Assembly (NCBI GenBank): GCA_011170285.1
Contig: DUEE01000016.1
Location: 148,932 to 212,931 of the forward strand
Source of the DNA: Dehalococcoidia bacterium
Lineage (GTDB): Bacteria > Chloroflexota > Dehalococcoidia > Dehalococcoidales > W498
Direction of reading: 5' to 3'
DNA: 64,000 nucleotides
A model generated the notes under the pieces. That model ran no database searches, was not told where the DNA came from, and was given only the letters and a program-made list of their open reading frames with translations. Made by a program: the position numbers and the translations under genes. This document shows, one piece after another, positions 9,610 to 17,139 of this stretch (position 1 is the stretch's first letter; the number at the start of each line of letters is the position of its first letter).

Positions 9610-10704
9610 TTATAGGTTGATAAACCTTCCCTCTAATTTTTTCATAACCTGAGGCATAGTAGTGTATTCCATCTCCTCCAAGGGCAGGCGGTGTGGCTCA
9701 AAGGGACCGTGGTGGCGCATAATGTCAGCCATCTCGTTAGCTTGCTCACGGGCTGGGTCAAAGGACTTATCGGCAAACATATCACGAGGTCCCACCAGCT
9801 TGCCTCCACTAAGTTGGAAGCCAACAGATACTACCCTGGGTGGTCCGTCAAAGCGGGTTGGTGTGCTATCGGCAATAGCTACTGGCATAAGGGGACCATG
9901 ATGCGAACCTCGCATCCATCCCTCCACCAGCAAGGGGAAGGTGAATGGTTCCAGCACTTCTCCTACCGCCGGGAACTGTCCCTGGGAGCGAACAATACAC
10001 ACCGGGTCGTCCTTACCCACATACCGACCGGCAATTAGAGACAGCTTCTGGGTGGAGGATACAGCCGCTATTTCCTTAGTCTCCCGGTGATAGACTGCCT
10101 TCACCATATAGCGGGAGGGTGCCCCTATGAAAACCAGCATATCATAAATCTCATTAGGGGCGTTAAAGGTTATCTTCTTGGCTTCCTTAACATCGTGCAC
10201 CTCAAAGGCAAATCCAGTATGCATATTGTCAGCAATAACCAGCCCGATGGTATTAAACGGGTCAGCAAACATCTTATATAGCGGCATATTCCATGCCCCG
10301 GCCGAGGTCTTGTCCGCCATAAAAATTATAATGGTCTCAGCGGGACGTTCCTCAATTTCCATCTCAGCCACCCCGGGACCCATCCCTTTGATGTTGCCTG
10401 AGAAAGCATCTGCCAGTAAATCCTGACCAGCGCCATGAAGCTTCAGGGCTTTAGCTACCTCAGTGCCGGCAACAAAGGTATCCCAGGCTAACTTATGGAT
10501 TTTTTCATCTTCCTCACCCCGCTGGTGAGTCATAATCAGTTGTAGGTCATCCCCACACTTGGTTACATGATAGTCAACCAGCAAACCTTCCTTTTTAGCT
10601 TTAGCCAAGCACTCTTCACCCTTGGCTATAACATCAGGATGAGACTCAGAATGCCCTACATAACCACCCACATCAGCCTTAATTACACTCAGGGTAATAC
10701 TCAT
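9610..10704 (-). CDS. Fructose-1,6-bisphosphate aldolase/phosphatase (class V FBPase)
   Basis: The protein has 364 aa, the standard length. It opens with the family's signature S-V-I-K-A-D-V-G-G-Y-V-G-H, whose Asp and His residues bind catalytic Mg2+. It continues with the conserved acidic motifs and the P-V-A-I-A-D-S-T-P-T-R-F-D-G segment. This archaeal-type enzyme condenses glyceraldehyde-3-phosphate and dihydroxyacetone phosphate and then dephosphorylates the product to fructose-6-phosphate, so one protein makes gluconeogenesis irreversible. It is typical of archaea and deeply branching or autotrophic bacteria, and fits an anaerobe that builds sugars from small acids. Shine-Dalgarno AAGGAG precedes the ATG. 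Confidence 0.95.
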   Translation of the reverse strand: MSITLSVIKADVGGYVGHSESHPDVIAKGEECLAKAKKEGLLVDYHVTKCGDDLQLIMTHQRGEEDEKIHKLAWDTFVAGTEVAKALKLHGAGQDLLADAFSGNIKGMGPGVAEMEIEERPAETIIIFMADKTSAGAWNMPLYKMFADPFNTIGLVIADNMHTGFAFEVHDVKEAKKITFNAPNEIYDMLVFIGAPSRYMVKAVYHRETKEIAAVSSTQKLSLIAGRYVGKDDPVCIVRSQGQFPAVGEVLEPFTFPLLVEGWMRGSHHGPLMPVAIADSTPTRFDGPPRVVSVGFQLSGGKLVGPRDMFADKSFDPAREQANEMADIMRHHGPFEPHRLPLEEMEYTTMPQVMKKLEGRFINL

Positions 10705-10783
10705 AAATTTTCTCCTTGATATTATTTAGTTAATGCTCAATAACCTTTCGGGCCATTATTCCTCTATTACGGAGATGCCTTAT

Positions 10784-10831
10784 CTTTAGCATCTTAGAAA
10801 TCGTATCTGACATTTTAACTAGATGCTAAAG
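10784..10831. repeat. Inverted repeat in the FBP aldolase/phosphatase - hisA intergenic gap
   Basis: CTTTAGCATCT (10784-10794) and AGATGCTAAAG (10821-10831) are perfect 11-base arms around a 26-base spacer. There is no T-run on either side, so it is not a standard terminator. It sits in the divergent gap and could be a regulatory hairpin or operator. The rest of the 330-base gap (10705-11035) holds only the hisA promoter. Confidence 0.5.
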
Positions 10832-10971
10832 CCTGCCTTAATGGTTCAGGGGTAAAAATTATATGAAGAAGTCTTTTCTGTCAAAAAATGCCCAACCAAA
10901 GACCAAGGCTACAATGACGATAGTTTAACAACCTGCCCCAGCCGTGTCAAGGAATAAGCCGTTGGGGAGCA

Positions 10972-11001
10972 TTGTTATCACGGCAACCATAGTGATATAA
11001 T
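10972..11001 (+). promoter_or_regulatory. Likely hisA promoter
   Basis: TTGTTA (10972-10977), an 18-base spacer and a perfect TATAAT (10996-11001). The predicted start of transcription is near 11008, 28 bases before the proposed hisA start. Confidence 0.55.
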
Positions 11002-11035
11002 ACATTTGTCATAAATAGAGAGGGGTAAGGCTAAA

Positions 11036-11749
11036 ATAGAATTAATTCCTGCCGTAGACCTTAGACAGGGTAAATGCGTTCGTCTGTATCAAGGTGACTA
11101 TAATGTGGAAACGGTATTCTCTGGTAACCCGGTAGAGGTAGCCCTACAGTGGCAATCGCTGGGAGCACCACGACTCCACATTGTTGACCTTGATGGGGCG
11201 GCTGCGGGTGAGCTCTATAACCTGGACATTATTAAAGAGATAGCTAGTACCGTATTAGTTCCTATTCAACTGGGTGGTGGTATCCGCCAACTGGAAACAG
11301 TAGTGCAATTGCTTAAATCAGGTATAGAGCGTGTCATCCTGGGCACAGCCGCTGTGGAAGACCCCGGGCTGATTGAGGAGGCATGCCATAAATTCAGCGA
11401 GTCTATTATTGTTAGTATTGATGCCAGGGAGGGAAATATTGCTATCCACGGCTGGCGACAGAGCACAGAGTTAAAGGCTACAGAATTTACCAAGTCTATG
11501 ATCAAGCTAGGGGTAAAGCGTTTCATCTACACCGATATTGGTCGCGACGGCACCCTCACTGAGCCAAATTTTGCAGCCATCGCTGACCTAGTTAATACCA
11601 TCAGATTACCTATCATTGCCGCCGGTGGTATTTCCTCGCTGAATCACCTTAATAAGCTCAAACAACTCGGTGTAGAGGCTTCCATAGTAGGCAAGGCGCT
11701 TTATACTGGAGACATCAACCTGAAACAAGCCCTAGCCACTATCTGCTAA
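11036..11749 (+). CDS. hisA: Phosphoribosylformimino-AICAR phosphate isomerase HisA, apparently starting at ATA
   Basis: This (beta/alpha)8-barrel enzyme of histidine synthesis opens the ring of ProFAR to PRFAR. The conserved first strand (I-P-A-V-D-L-R, with the catalytic Asp) and the second catalytic Asp (T-D-I-G-R-D-G-T) are both present, with phosphate-binding G-G-G-I and A-A-G-G-I-S loops. The frame is open back to a TAA at 11012 but contains no ATG, GTG or TTG before the first strand. The first GTG (11105) would delete the catalytic Asp. An ATA at 11036 sits 9 bases after GAGGGGT and gives the family's normal N-terminus (237 aa). Either AUA initiation or a sequence error is implied. hisI follows 37 bases downstream. 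Confidence 0.88.
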   Translation: MELIPAVDLRQGKCVRLYQGDYNVETVFSGNPVEVALQWQSLGAPRLHIVDLDGAAAGELYNLDIIKEIASTVLVPIQLGGGIRQLETVVQLLKSGIERVILGTAAVEDPGLIEEACHKFSESIIVSIDAREGNIAIHGWRQSTELKATEFTKSMIKLGVKRFIYTDIGRDGTLTEPNFAAIADLVNTIRLPIIAAGGISSLNHLNKLKQLGVEASIVGKALYTGDINLKQALATIC

Positions 11750-11786
11750 ATAATGGAATAATTGTACTAAATAAAAACCAAGGGGG

Positions 11787-12143
11787 ATGAGATTGATAAA
11801 AAATATAAAGTATAACGAAAAGGGACTTATCCCGGCTATTGCTCAGGATGACGATACTGGTGAGGTGCTGATGCTGGGCTATATGAATGAGGAATCATTG
11901 CGCCGAACCTTGTCCAGTGGTGAAGTATGGTTTTTCAGTCGCAGCCGACAGGAGCTATGGCATAAGGGAGAGACCTCAGGCAATCGTATCGTAGTCCGCT
12001 CAGTGTGGAAGGACTGTGATAGCGATACCATTCTGGTTAAAGCACACCCTACAGGTCCAGTGTGTCATACTGGTAATAAGACCTGTTTCTTTCAACAACT
12101 AACCAAACAGGATATAGAAGCCAGCCATCAGGAAGGAGTCTGA
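11787..12143 (+). CDS. hisI: Phosphoribosyl-AMP cyclohydrolase HisI
   Basis: The protein has 118 aa, a stand-alone cyclohydrolase without the HisE domain. It contains L-G-Y-M-N near residue 30, F-F-S-R-S-R, L-W-H-K-G-E-T-S-G, and the metal-binding D-C-D-S-D-T plus two later Cys (C-H-T-G and T-C-F-F). It opens the adenine ring of PR-AMP using Zn2+ and Mg2+. It pairs with hisA as a two-gene unit, and other his genes are not in the window. GGGGG lies right before the ATG at 11787, so an alternative TTG at 11793 is possible. Its end overlaps the convergent DUF1385 gene by 16 bases. Confidence 0.94.
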   Translation: MRLIKNIKYNEKGLIPAIAQDDDTGEVLMLGYMNEESLRRTLSSGEVWFFSRSRQELWHKGETSGNRIVVRSVWKDCDSDTILVKAHPTGPVCHTGNKTCFFQQLTKQDIEASHQEGV

Positions 12144-13021
12144 GCTACTTCTTCAAGCTGGTCAATTTCTATTACTTTCTCTAATGCGGCTAGAGCAGTC
12201 TCTAGCTGACTATCGTCAGGTTCCCGGGTGGTCAATGCCTGTAACCACAACCCGGGGGCAATAACTGCCCTGACTAAACTATTTTTAGTATGGTTGGCTC
12301 CAAAATAGATAACCTCATAACTGATGGCAGCGATAACCGGGATGAGTAGAATTCGTGATAGTACCATTAACCACAACGATGGCAAGCCTACAAGGGCAAA
12401 AGCTATAATAGCTATAATCAATACTATAAATAGAAAGCTGGTGCCACAACGCCTATGAGCGGTGCTATATTTTCTGGCTGCACCTACTTCCAGTGGAGCA
12501 CCATCTTCATAGGCATTTACTGCCTTATGCTCGGCACCATGATAAGCAAATACTCGCTTGATGTCAGGCACTAAGGTCATTAACTTAAGGTAAGCGATGA
12601 AAAGAATAAGCCGAATAAGTCCATCTATTAGGTTAAAAACCAGTGGTGAATTAATGTAGGGGTCAAGCAACTTGGTTAGGAATAGGGGAGCCATAAAGAA
12701 CAGGGCAACAGAGAACACCAGGGAAACGGCAACCATAGTCCAAACTAATCCTCCCGAAATCTTAGTATCTTCCTCCTCTAGGGATACATTAGCTGAATAG
12801 AGTAGAGACCTAATACCCAGAACCATAGCTTCAAGTAAAACAATAATACCCCGCATTAACGGGGCTCTCCTCACCCGACTAGTATATAAACTAGCCAGTG
12901 GTTGAGTATTTATAGCCAGATCACCACCAGGACGACGCACCGCGGTTACCACAGCCTTCTGGCCACGCATCATCACCCCCTCAATAACCGCCTGTCCCCC
13001 ATAATGAAATCTCTTCGCCAT
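12128..13021 (-). CDS. DUF1385 family membrane protein (YqhQ-like)
   Basis: The protein has 297 aa. The N-terminus has the family signature G-G-Q-A-V-I-E-G-V-M-M-R-G. Several hydrophobic segments follow (about residues 85-125, 200-245), and a conserved H-G-A-E-H-K-A-V-N-A-Y-E motif rich in His and Glu suggests a metal site at the membrane. The function of the family is not established. It commonly neighbours rpmE and prfA in Gram-positives, and here it follows rpmE. I chose the ATG at 13021 because GGGGAG lies 7 bases upstream. An in-frame ATG at 13036 lacks a good site. Confidence 0.85.
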   Translation of the reverse strand: MAKRFHYGGQAVIEGVMMRGQKAVVTAVRRPGGDLAINTQPLASLYTSRVRRAPLMRGIIVLLEAMVLGIRSLLYSANVSLEEEDTKISGGLVWTMVAVSLVFSVALFFMAPLFLTKLLDPYINSPLVFNLIDGLIRLILFIAYLKLMTLVPDIKRVFAYHGAEHKAVNAYEDGAPLEVGAARKYSTAHRRCGTSFLFIVLIIAIIAFALVGLPSLWLMVLSRILLIPVIAAISYEVIYFGANHTKNSLVRAVIAPGLWLQALTTREPDDSQLETALAALEKVIEIDQLEEVAQTPS

Positions 13022-13136
13022 AATTAAACTCCCCAACAGACCGTTGGAAAATGTGTTTTCTAACGGAAATCAAAGCTGTAGGTTCTGGGTTTGCTGAAAA
13101 AGTCCTAGGAGTTTTTTTCAGCGCCAGAAACAGAAA

Positions 13137-13160
13137 GGAGCGGTGCAGTAACCCCGCTCC
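13137..13160 (-). terminator. Terminator after rpmE
   Basis: GGAGCGG pairs with CCGCTCC (7 bases, 10-base loop). On the minus strand it is followed by a T-rich stretch. It lies between rpmE and the DUF1385 gene, so it separates these two units at least in part. Confidence 0.6.
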
Positions 13161-13182
13161 TGCCCACATGAATTATATTGGC

Positions 13183-13389
13183 TTAACCTTTCTGCTGGTA
13201 ACGCCGCTTAAACCTTTCCACCCGACCGGCAGTATCCACTACCCTCCGCTCCCCGGTGAAGGCGGGATGACACTTGCTGCACAGCTCAACCTTTAGCATC
13301 TGCTTGGTAGAGCCGGTGATGAATGTATTGCCGCAAGAACAAATTGCCTTGGCGTCAGTATAATACTTGGGATGAATCTTATCTTTCAT
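13183..13389 (-). CDS. rpmE: Ribosomal protein bL31 (zinc-binding type)
   Basis: The protein has 68 aa. The C+ form is shown by C-x-C (I-C-S-C-G-N) and C-x2-C (L-C-S-K-C-H) zinc ligands, and the F-T-G segment is typical of L31. It is a late-assembling large-subunit protein at the bridge to the 30S head. It starts 5 bases after the end of rpmA and is part of the coaE-rplU-rpmA-rpmE run. The zinc form suggests that a zinc-free paralogue, if any, lies elsewhere. Confidence 0.96.
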   Translation of the reverse strand: MKDKIHPKYYTDAKAICSCGNTFITGSTKQMLKVELCSKCHPAFTGERRVVDTAGRVERFKRRYQQKG

Positions 13390-13394
13390 ACCGT

Positions 13395-13649
13395 TTAGCT
13401 AGCGTAAACGCTAACCTTCCTCCTGTTGTTGCTGGTAGGTTCAAATTTAACCACACCATCAATTAAGGCATAAAGGGTATAATCTCTGCCCACACCCACA
13501 TTGTTGCCCGGATGAATGCGTGTGCCACGTTGGCGAATCAATATAGTCCCAGCATTTACCTTCTGCCCGGCGTATCTCTTGACACCAAGCCGCTTGGATT
13601 GACTATCCCGACCTAAGCGGGTGCTGCCGCCTCCCTTCTTATGTGCCAC
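13395..13649 (-). CDS. rpmA: Ribosomal protein bL27
   Basis: The protein has 84 aa, beginning [10 protein letters not shown] with the flexible N-terminal tail that reaches towards the peptidyl-transferase centre, and containing the conserved [14 protein letters not shown] segment. There is no cleavable Firmicutes-type N-terminal extension. It overlaps the end of rplU by 11 bases, which implies translational coupling and the usual L21-L27 pairing. Confidence 0.97.
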   Translation of the reverse strand: MAHKKGGGSTRLGRDSQSKRLGVKRYAGQKVNAGTILIRQRGTRIHPGNNVGVGRDYTLYALIDGVVKFEPTSNNRRKVSVYAS

Positions 13650-14013
13650 TTTGAATCACCTCTTTTTGTGCTGATGAGCCTTCCGCCTCCAATATCTTGT
13701 CAATAGTTAACCTGGTATAAAGTTGGCGGTGCCCTGTCTTCTTACGGTAACGCACCTTGGGCTTATACTTAAAAACGATAATCTTCTTCCCTTTCCCCTC
13801 TCCCTGCGAGGTGGCAATTACCTTTGCCCCATCAATAATGGGCGTGCCTATGGTTAACTTGTCATCATCAGCAATAAGTAATACCCTGCCTAGCTCAATT
13901 GTATTGCCCTCGGCTATATCGAGTCGCTCTACATCTATAGTCTGACCCGGGCTTACCTTATATTGCTTACCACCGGTTTCAATAATAGCGTAAATTTTTC
14001 TATCCTCCTCCAA
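13639..14013 (-). CDS. rplU: Ribosomal protein bL21
   Basis: The protein has 124 aa, slightly longer than the usual 103 at its C-terminus. The N-terminal [11 protein letters not shown] motif and the C-terminal K-K-T-G-H-R-Q segment are diagnostic. It binds 23S rRNA early in 50S assembly. It precedes rpmA with an overlap and lies 26 bases after coaE. GGAGG precedes the ATG. Confidence 0.96.
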   Translation of the reverse strand: MEEDRKIYAIIETGGKQYKVSPGQTIDVERLDIAEGNTIELGRVLLIADDDKLTIGTPIIDGAKVIATSQGEGKGKKIIVFKYKPKVRYRKKTGHRQLYTRLTIDKILEAEGSSAQKEVIQSGT

Positions 14014-14039
14014 ACAGCGTATTCTACCAACTGCTATAG

Positions 14040-14639
14040 CTAGGTGTCAAGCGCTAGTGCCTGCCATAGCTTATCTACCTTTGACTTTAGCTCATTAAGG
14101 TCACCATCATTATTTATTACCACATCGGCGTGCTTTTCTCGTTCCGCTGAAGATAGCTGGGAGCGGATGCGAGCCAAAGATTGCTGCTCAGACAACCCAC
14201 TATATTCCTTAAGTCGCCTTAATACCGTGGACTGAGGGGCTATAGTAACCCAAACTTCGTCAACTAATGCAGCCCAGTCAACTTCCATCAGCAAGGGAGC
14301 TTCAAGGATTACCACATCCACCCCTTGCCGCCGGTATTCCTCAAGCTGGGTCTTTACCATATCATACATTCGGGGGTGCATTATCTGGTTCAACCGTGAT
14401 AAAGACTCAGAATTGCCAAAAACTATCTCACCCAGCTTCTTACGGTCAATATCACCACTCGGGGTAAGGATCTGCCTGCCAAAAGAAGCTACTACCTCCC
14501 GCCACACCTCGGTATCAGGCTTATAAGCTTCATGCCCCACTTTATCAGCATCTATGATGACCGCACCCAGCTCATCTAGAAACCGGGATACCGTGCTCTT
14601 GCCACTACCTATACCACCAGTAAGCCCTATGATCTTCAT
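14040..14639 (-). CDS. coaE: Dephospho-CoA kinase
   Basis: The protein has 199 aa, the normal length. Its P-loop G8-G-I-G-S-G-K-S-T is at the N-terminus, and D-A-D and L-x-E-A-P-L-L motifs of the substrate and lid regions follow. It phosphorylates the ribose 3'-OH of dephospho-CoA in the last step of CoA synthesis. It heads the minus-strand run towards rplU. coaD, the preceding enzyme of the pathway, is at 55.0 kb in this window. Confidence 0.95.
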   Translation of the reverse strand: MKIIGLTGGIGSGKSTVSRFLDELGAVIIDADKVGHEAYKPDTEVWREVVASFGRQILTPSGDIDRKKLGEIVFGNSESLSRLNQIMHPRMYDMVKTQLEEYRRQGVDVVILEAPLLMEVDWAALVDEVWVTIAPQSTVLRRLKEYSGLSEQQSLARIRSQLSSAEREKHADVVINNDGDLNELKSKVDKLWQALALDT

Positions 14640-14707
14640 CTCTTCGTCCAGTCTACTTACTGTCAGCTATACAGTCAAGGGATTCTTTATTTACCTCACC
14701 CCCCAAT

Positions 14708-14840
14708 TGGTTTTTATTATGTAACTCTATCCCCTTTATCCTTCACCTGTGAAGGACTTATCCCATTCCCCTTGTCAAGGGGAATGGGAAGATATTTCTA
14801 AAGAGAGGCCAAGCCTCTCTTTAACTCTCCCCAAAAGGAT
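14708..14840 (-). repeat. Structured intergenic repeat, copy 1 (inverted orientation)
   Basis: Read on the minus strand it has GGAGAGTTAAAGAGAGG, a perfect hairpin (arms AAAGAGAGG/CCTCTCTTT, 14800-14822), a second perfect hairpin (arms CCCATTCCCCTT/AAGGGGAATGGG, about 14762-14790), and a closing GATAAAGGGGATAGAGTTAC-type tail. The same order of parts appears at 34801-34985 and 36290-36470. Confidence 0.7.
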
Positions 14841-14891
14841 AGCCAGACTAAAGGTTGTTTAAGAGGGGTCGATAGAGTCCGCCCTAGGCGG

Positions 14892-14916
14892 AGGTGAAGG
14901 TGATACCGAATATCAG
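14892..14916 (+). repeat. Short direct repeat, left copy flanking the EamA gene
   Basis: This 25-base block matches 15953-15977 at 22 of 25 positions. The differences are all A/G transitions. The two copies bracket the transporter gene. Confidence 0.5.
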
Positions 14917-15026
14917 CACACAGTCTGCAATTGGCATTAAAGTGGTATTCAAAGTAGAGCTGGGATTTTGGCTTAAGACTATTATAGTGTAAACTATTGT
15001 GATTATTTCTACCTAAGGGAGTGCTG

Positions 15027-15935
15027 ATGCCAGGTGATTGGGTTAATATTGCTGTATTAGGCGCCGCTGTCCTTGGAGTGGTGAACATTATTGATAGTCA
15101 CCTCATTTCCAGGCGAATGCCAAGCCTGCGGGCTTTTCTACTGCCGGTAGGCTTGGTTGTTTTAGTTTATGGTTTAGTATTATTTTACCTATTTCCTCTG
15201 CCTGAAGGGGTTGGCATCTGGGTGTTAATGGTGGCATTAGCCTCTGGGATACTCCGAACTACAGCCCTTACCATCATGCTCTATACCTTGAAAAGGGAGG
15301 AGGTGTCCCGGGTTATACCAGTGGTCTACACCTATCCTATCTTCGTAGCTATTATGGCGGTTCTGCTTCTGGGAGAGACCCTCTTTTACCTGGAGTGGAT
15401 AGCCATAATTATTGTGGTCGCTGGGGCGGTAATGGTCTCGGCTAGATGGGACCTGGGTGGCGCGGCTACCTGGCTGGGTAGGTCATTCCTCCTTCTTGTC
15501 GGCTCCAGCCTGCTTATGGCGATGGCAGATGTAGCTGCCAAATATGCTCTAGCCGACATTTCCTTTGGGAATATGTACTGGATTACCTCGTTCTGTATGT
15601 CTGGGATTTTCCTGCTTATTTCAGCACGCCCGCATATTATCAAAGAGTTGGGTAATATGAAACAGCGGAAATCAGTCATGACCCTAGTTGCTTCTAATGA
15701 GACCCTGGCAGTGGTAGGGGCAGTGCTGCTATTCTGGGCGATGGAGAGGGGACCGGTGTCCCTGGTCTCAACTATTGTCAGTAGCCGTCCCATATTTGTG
15801 GTTATATATGCTCTTATCCTTAGCCGTGTCTCACCAATGTTTCTAGAGTGGCAGCCGGGTAAGGTAATGTTGGCGCTACGGCTCCTGGCTATTACTATGA
15901 TTGTCGGCGGCATAGCTATTATCTATCTAACCTAA
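15027..15935 (+). CDS. EamA/DMT-superfamily transporter
   Basis: The protein has 302 aa with about ten hydrophobic segments in two EamA-type halves. The first half ends near residue 145 with the G-E-x-L-x5-W-x-A-I-I-I-V-V-A-G segment typical of the family, and the second repeats it less clearly. Members export or exchange small metabolites such as amino acids or nucleotide sugars, and the substrate cannot be read from sequence. I chose the ATG at 15027, 6 bases after AAGGGAG. A GTG at 15021 is also in frame. It stands alone between two short direct repeats and may be a mobile or duplicated cassette. Confidence 0.85.
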   Translation: MPGDWVNIAVLGAAVLGVVNIIDSHLISRRMPSLRAFLLPVGLVVLVYGLVLFYLFPLPEGVGIWVLMVALASGILRTTALTIMLYTLKREEVSRVIPVVYTYPIFVAIMAVLLLGETLFYLEWIAIIIVVAGAVMVSARWDLGGAATWLGRSFLLLVGSSLLMAMADVAAKYALADISFGNMYWITSFCMSGIFLLISARPHIIKELGNMKQRKSVMTLVASNETLAVVGAVLLFWAMERGPVSLVSTIVSSRPIFVVIYALILSRVSPMFLEWQPGKVMLALRLLAITMIVGGIAIIYLT

Positions 15936-15952
15936 ATTTTATTTTATTAGGT

Positions 15953-15977
15953 AGGTGAGGGTGATGCCAAATATCAG
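15953..15977 (+). repeat. Short direct repeat, right copy flanking the EamA gene
   Basis: Partner of 14892-14916 (22 of 25 identical). It starts 17 bases after the transporter stop codon. Confidence 0.5.
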
Positions 15978-16101
15978 TTTGTATATTGTGTGGGAATCTC
16001 TTTCTTCCCACCTTTCCACCCTAGACTGGCAGTGTTTCTAAACGACCTCAGGGCTATAATTGACAATAGATGAGTGATATAATTAAGTTAAGAGGGTAAT
16101 T

Positions 16102-17139
16102 ATGTATGAGGCAATGCTCTATGAGAAGCTGCCGAACTCCAGGGTAAGGTGTAATATTTGCCAATGGCGCTGCACTATAGGTGAGGGTAAGTTTGGTGTT
16201 TGCCGTGTGTATCAGAACAGAGGCGGCACCCTATATAACCTGAACTATGCGGCGACATCATCAGTGGCTGTTGACCCTATTGAGAAGAAACCCCTGTTTC
16301 ACTTCTTCCCAGCAAGCCAGGCCTTCTCCATTGGTGGCTGGGGTTGTAACTTCCATTGCCAGGATTGCCAGAACTGGGAAATCGCCTGCCCTGTGGCTAA
16401 TGAGCCGTGGCTTGGTTCTCAGGAAATCCAGCCTCAAGTGACGGTAGAACTGGCCAAACGCTACAATTGCCAGGGCATTGCCTGGACATACAATGAGCCC
16501 AGTATATGGTTTGAATATACCCTGGACTCAGCTAAGCTAGCTAAAGAGAATAACCTGTATACCGTCTATGTAACTAATGGCTATCTGACCCCTGAGGCAC
16601 TAGATACTATTGGACCCTATCTGGATGCCTGGCGTGTTGATGTTAAGGGCTTCACTGACTCATTTTACCAAAAGCTGGCCAAGGTAACCCGCTGGCGAGG
16701 CATACTTGAGGTTGCCCAACGGGCTAAAGTTAAGTGGAATATGCATGTTGAGGTTGTTACCAATATCATACCCACTATGAATGATGATGACCAGCAGCTT
16801 GAGGGCATTGCTCACTGGATACGGGATGAGTTGGGTGAGCTAACACCGTGGCATGTAACCCGGTTTTATCCTCATCACTATATGATGGACTTACCCCCAA
16901 CCCCTATATCCACCCTTGAGCATGCCTATAATATCGGACAAAAAGCTGGTCTTAAATTTGTTTATGCTGGCAATGTCCCTGGACACAGAAGCGAGAATAC
17001 ATTCTGCTATTCCTGTGGTAAGCTTTTAGTACAGAGGTTCGGCTATCAAACTAAGATAATAGGTATGGATGATTCAAGGTGCAAATTCTGTGGGGTAGAA
17101 GTTAACTTCAGGACACCTGAGTCAGAGAGGAGGTTATAA
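16102..17139 (+). CDS. amrS: AmmeMemoRadiSam system radical SAM enzyme
   Basis: The protein has 345 aa. The radical-SAM iron-sulfur motif is C82-x3-C86-x2-C89 in a G-G-W-G-C-N-F-H-C context. An N-terminal C-x2-C / C pair (residues 17-33) and a C-terminal four-cysteine cluster (C-Y-S-C-G...C-K-F-C-G) suggest a further metal site. The family resembles the activating enzymes of pyruvate formate-lyase and always travels with MEMO and AMMECR1 proteins. Its substrate is unknown. It shares one base (TAATG) with the next gene, so the two are coupled. Confidence 0.93.
   Translation: MYEAMLYEKLPNSRVRCNICQWRCTIGEGKFGVCRVYQNRGGTLYNLNYAATSSVAVDPIEKKPLFHFFPASQAFSIGGWGCNFHCQDCQNWEIACPVANEPWLGSQEIQPQVTVELAKRYNCQGIAWTYNEPSIWFEYTLDSAKLAKENNLYTVYVTNGYLTPEALDTIGPYLDAWRVDVKGFTDSFYQKLAKVTRWRGILEVAQRAKVKWNMHVEVVTNIIPTMNDDDQQLEGIAHWIRDELGELTPWHVTRFYPHHYMMDLPPTPISTLEHAYNIGQKAGLKFVYAGNVPGHRSENTFCYSCGKLLVQRFGYQTKIIGMDDSRCKFCGVEVNFRTPESERRL

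Larger units (their letters stand above)
14640..15026. other. 387-base intergenic gap
   Basis: The gap between divergent coaE and the EamA gene holds one copy of the structured intergenic repeat (14708-14840) and the left short direct repeat (14892-14916). No gene is visible. Confidence 0.6.

Noticed and set aside
11105..11749. HisA starting at the GTG at 11105
   Set aside because: It would delete the first beta strand and the catalytic Asp, which are encoded in frame just upstream.
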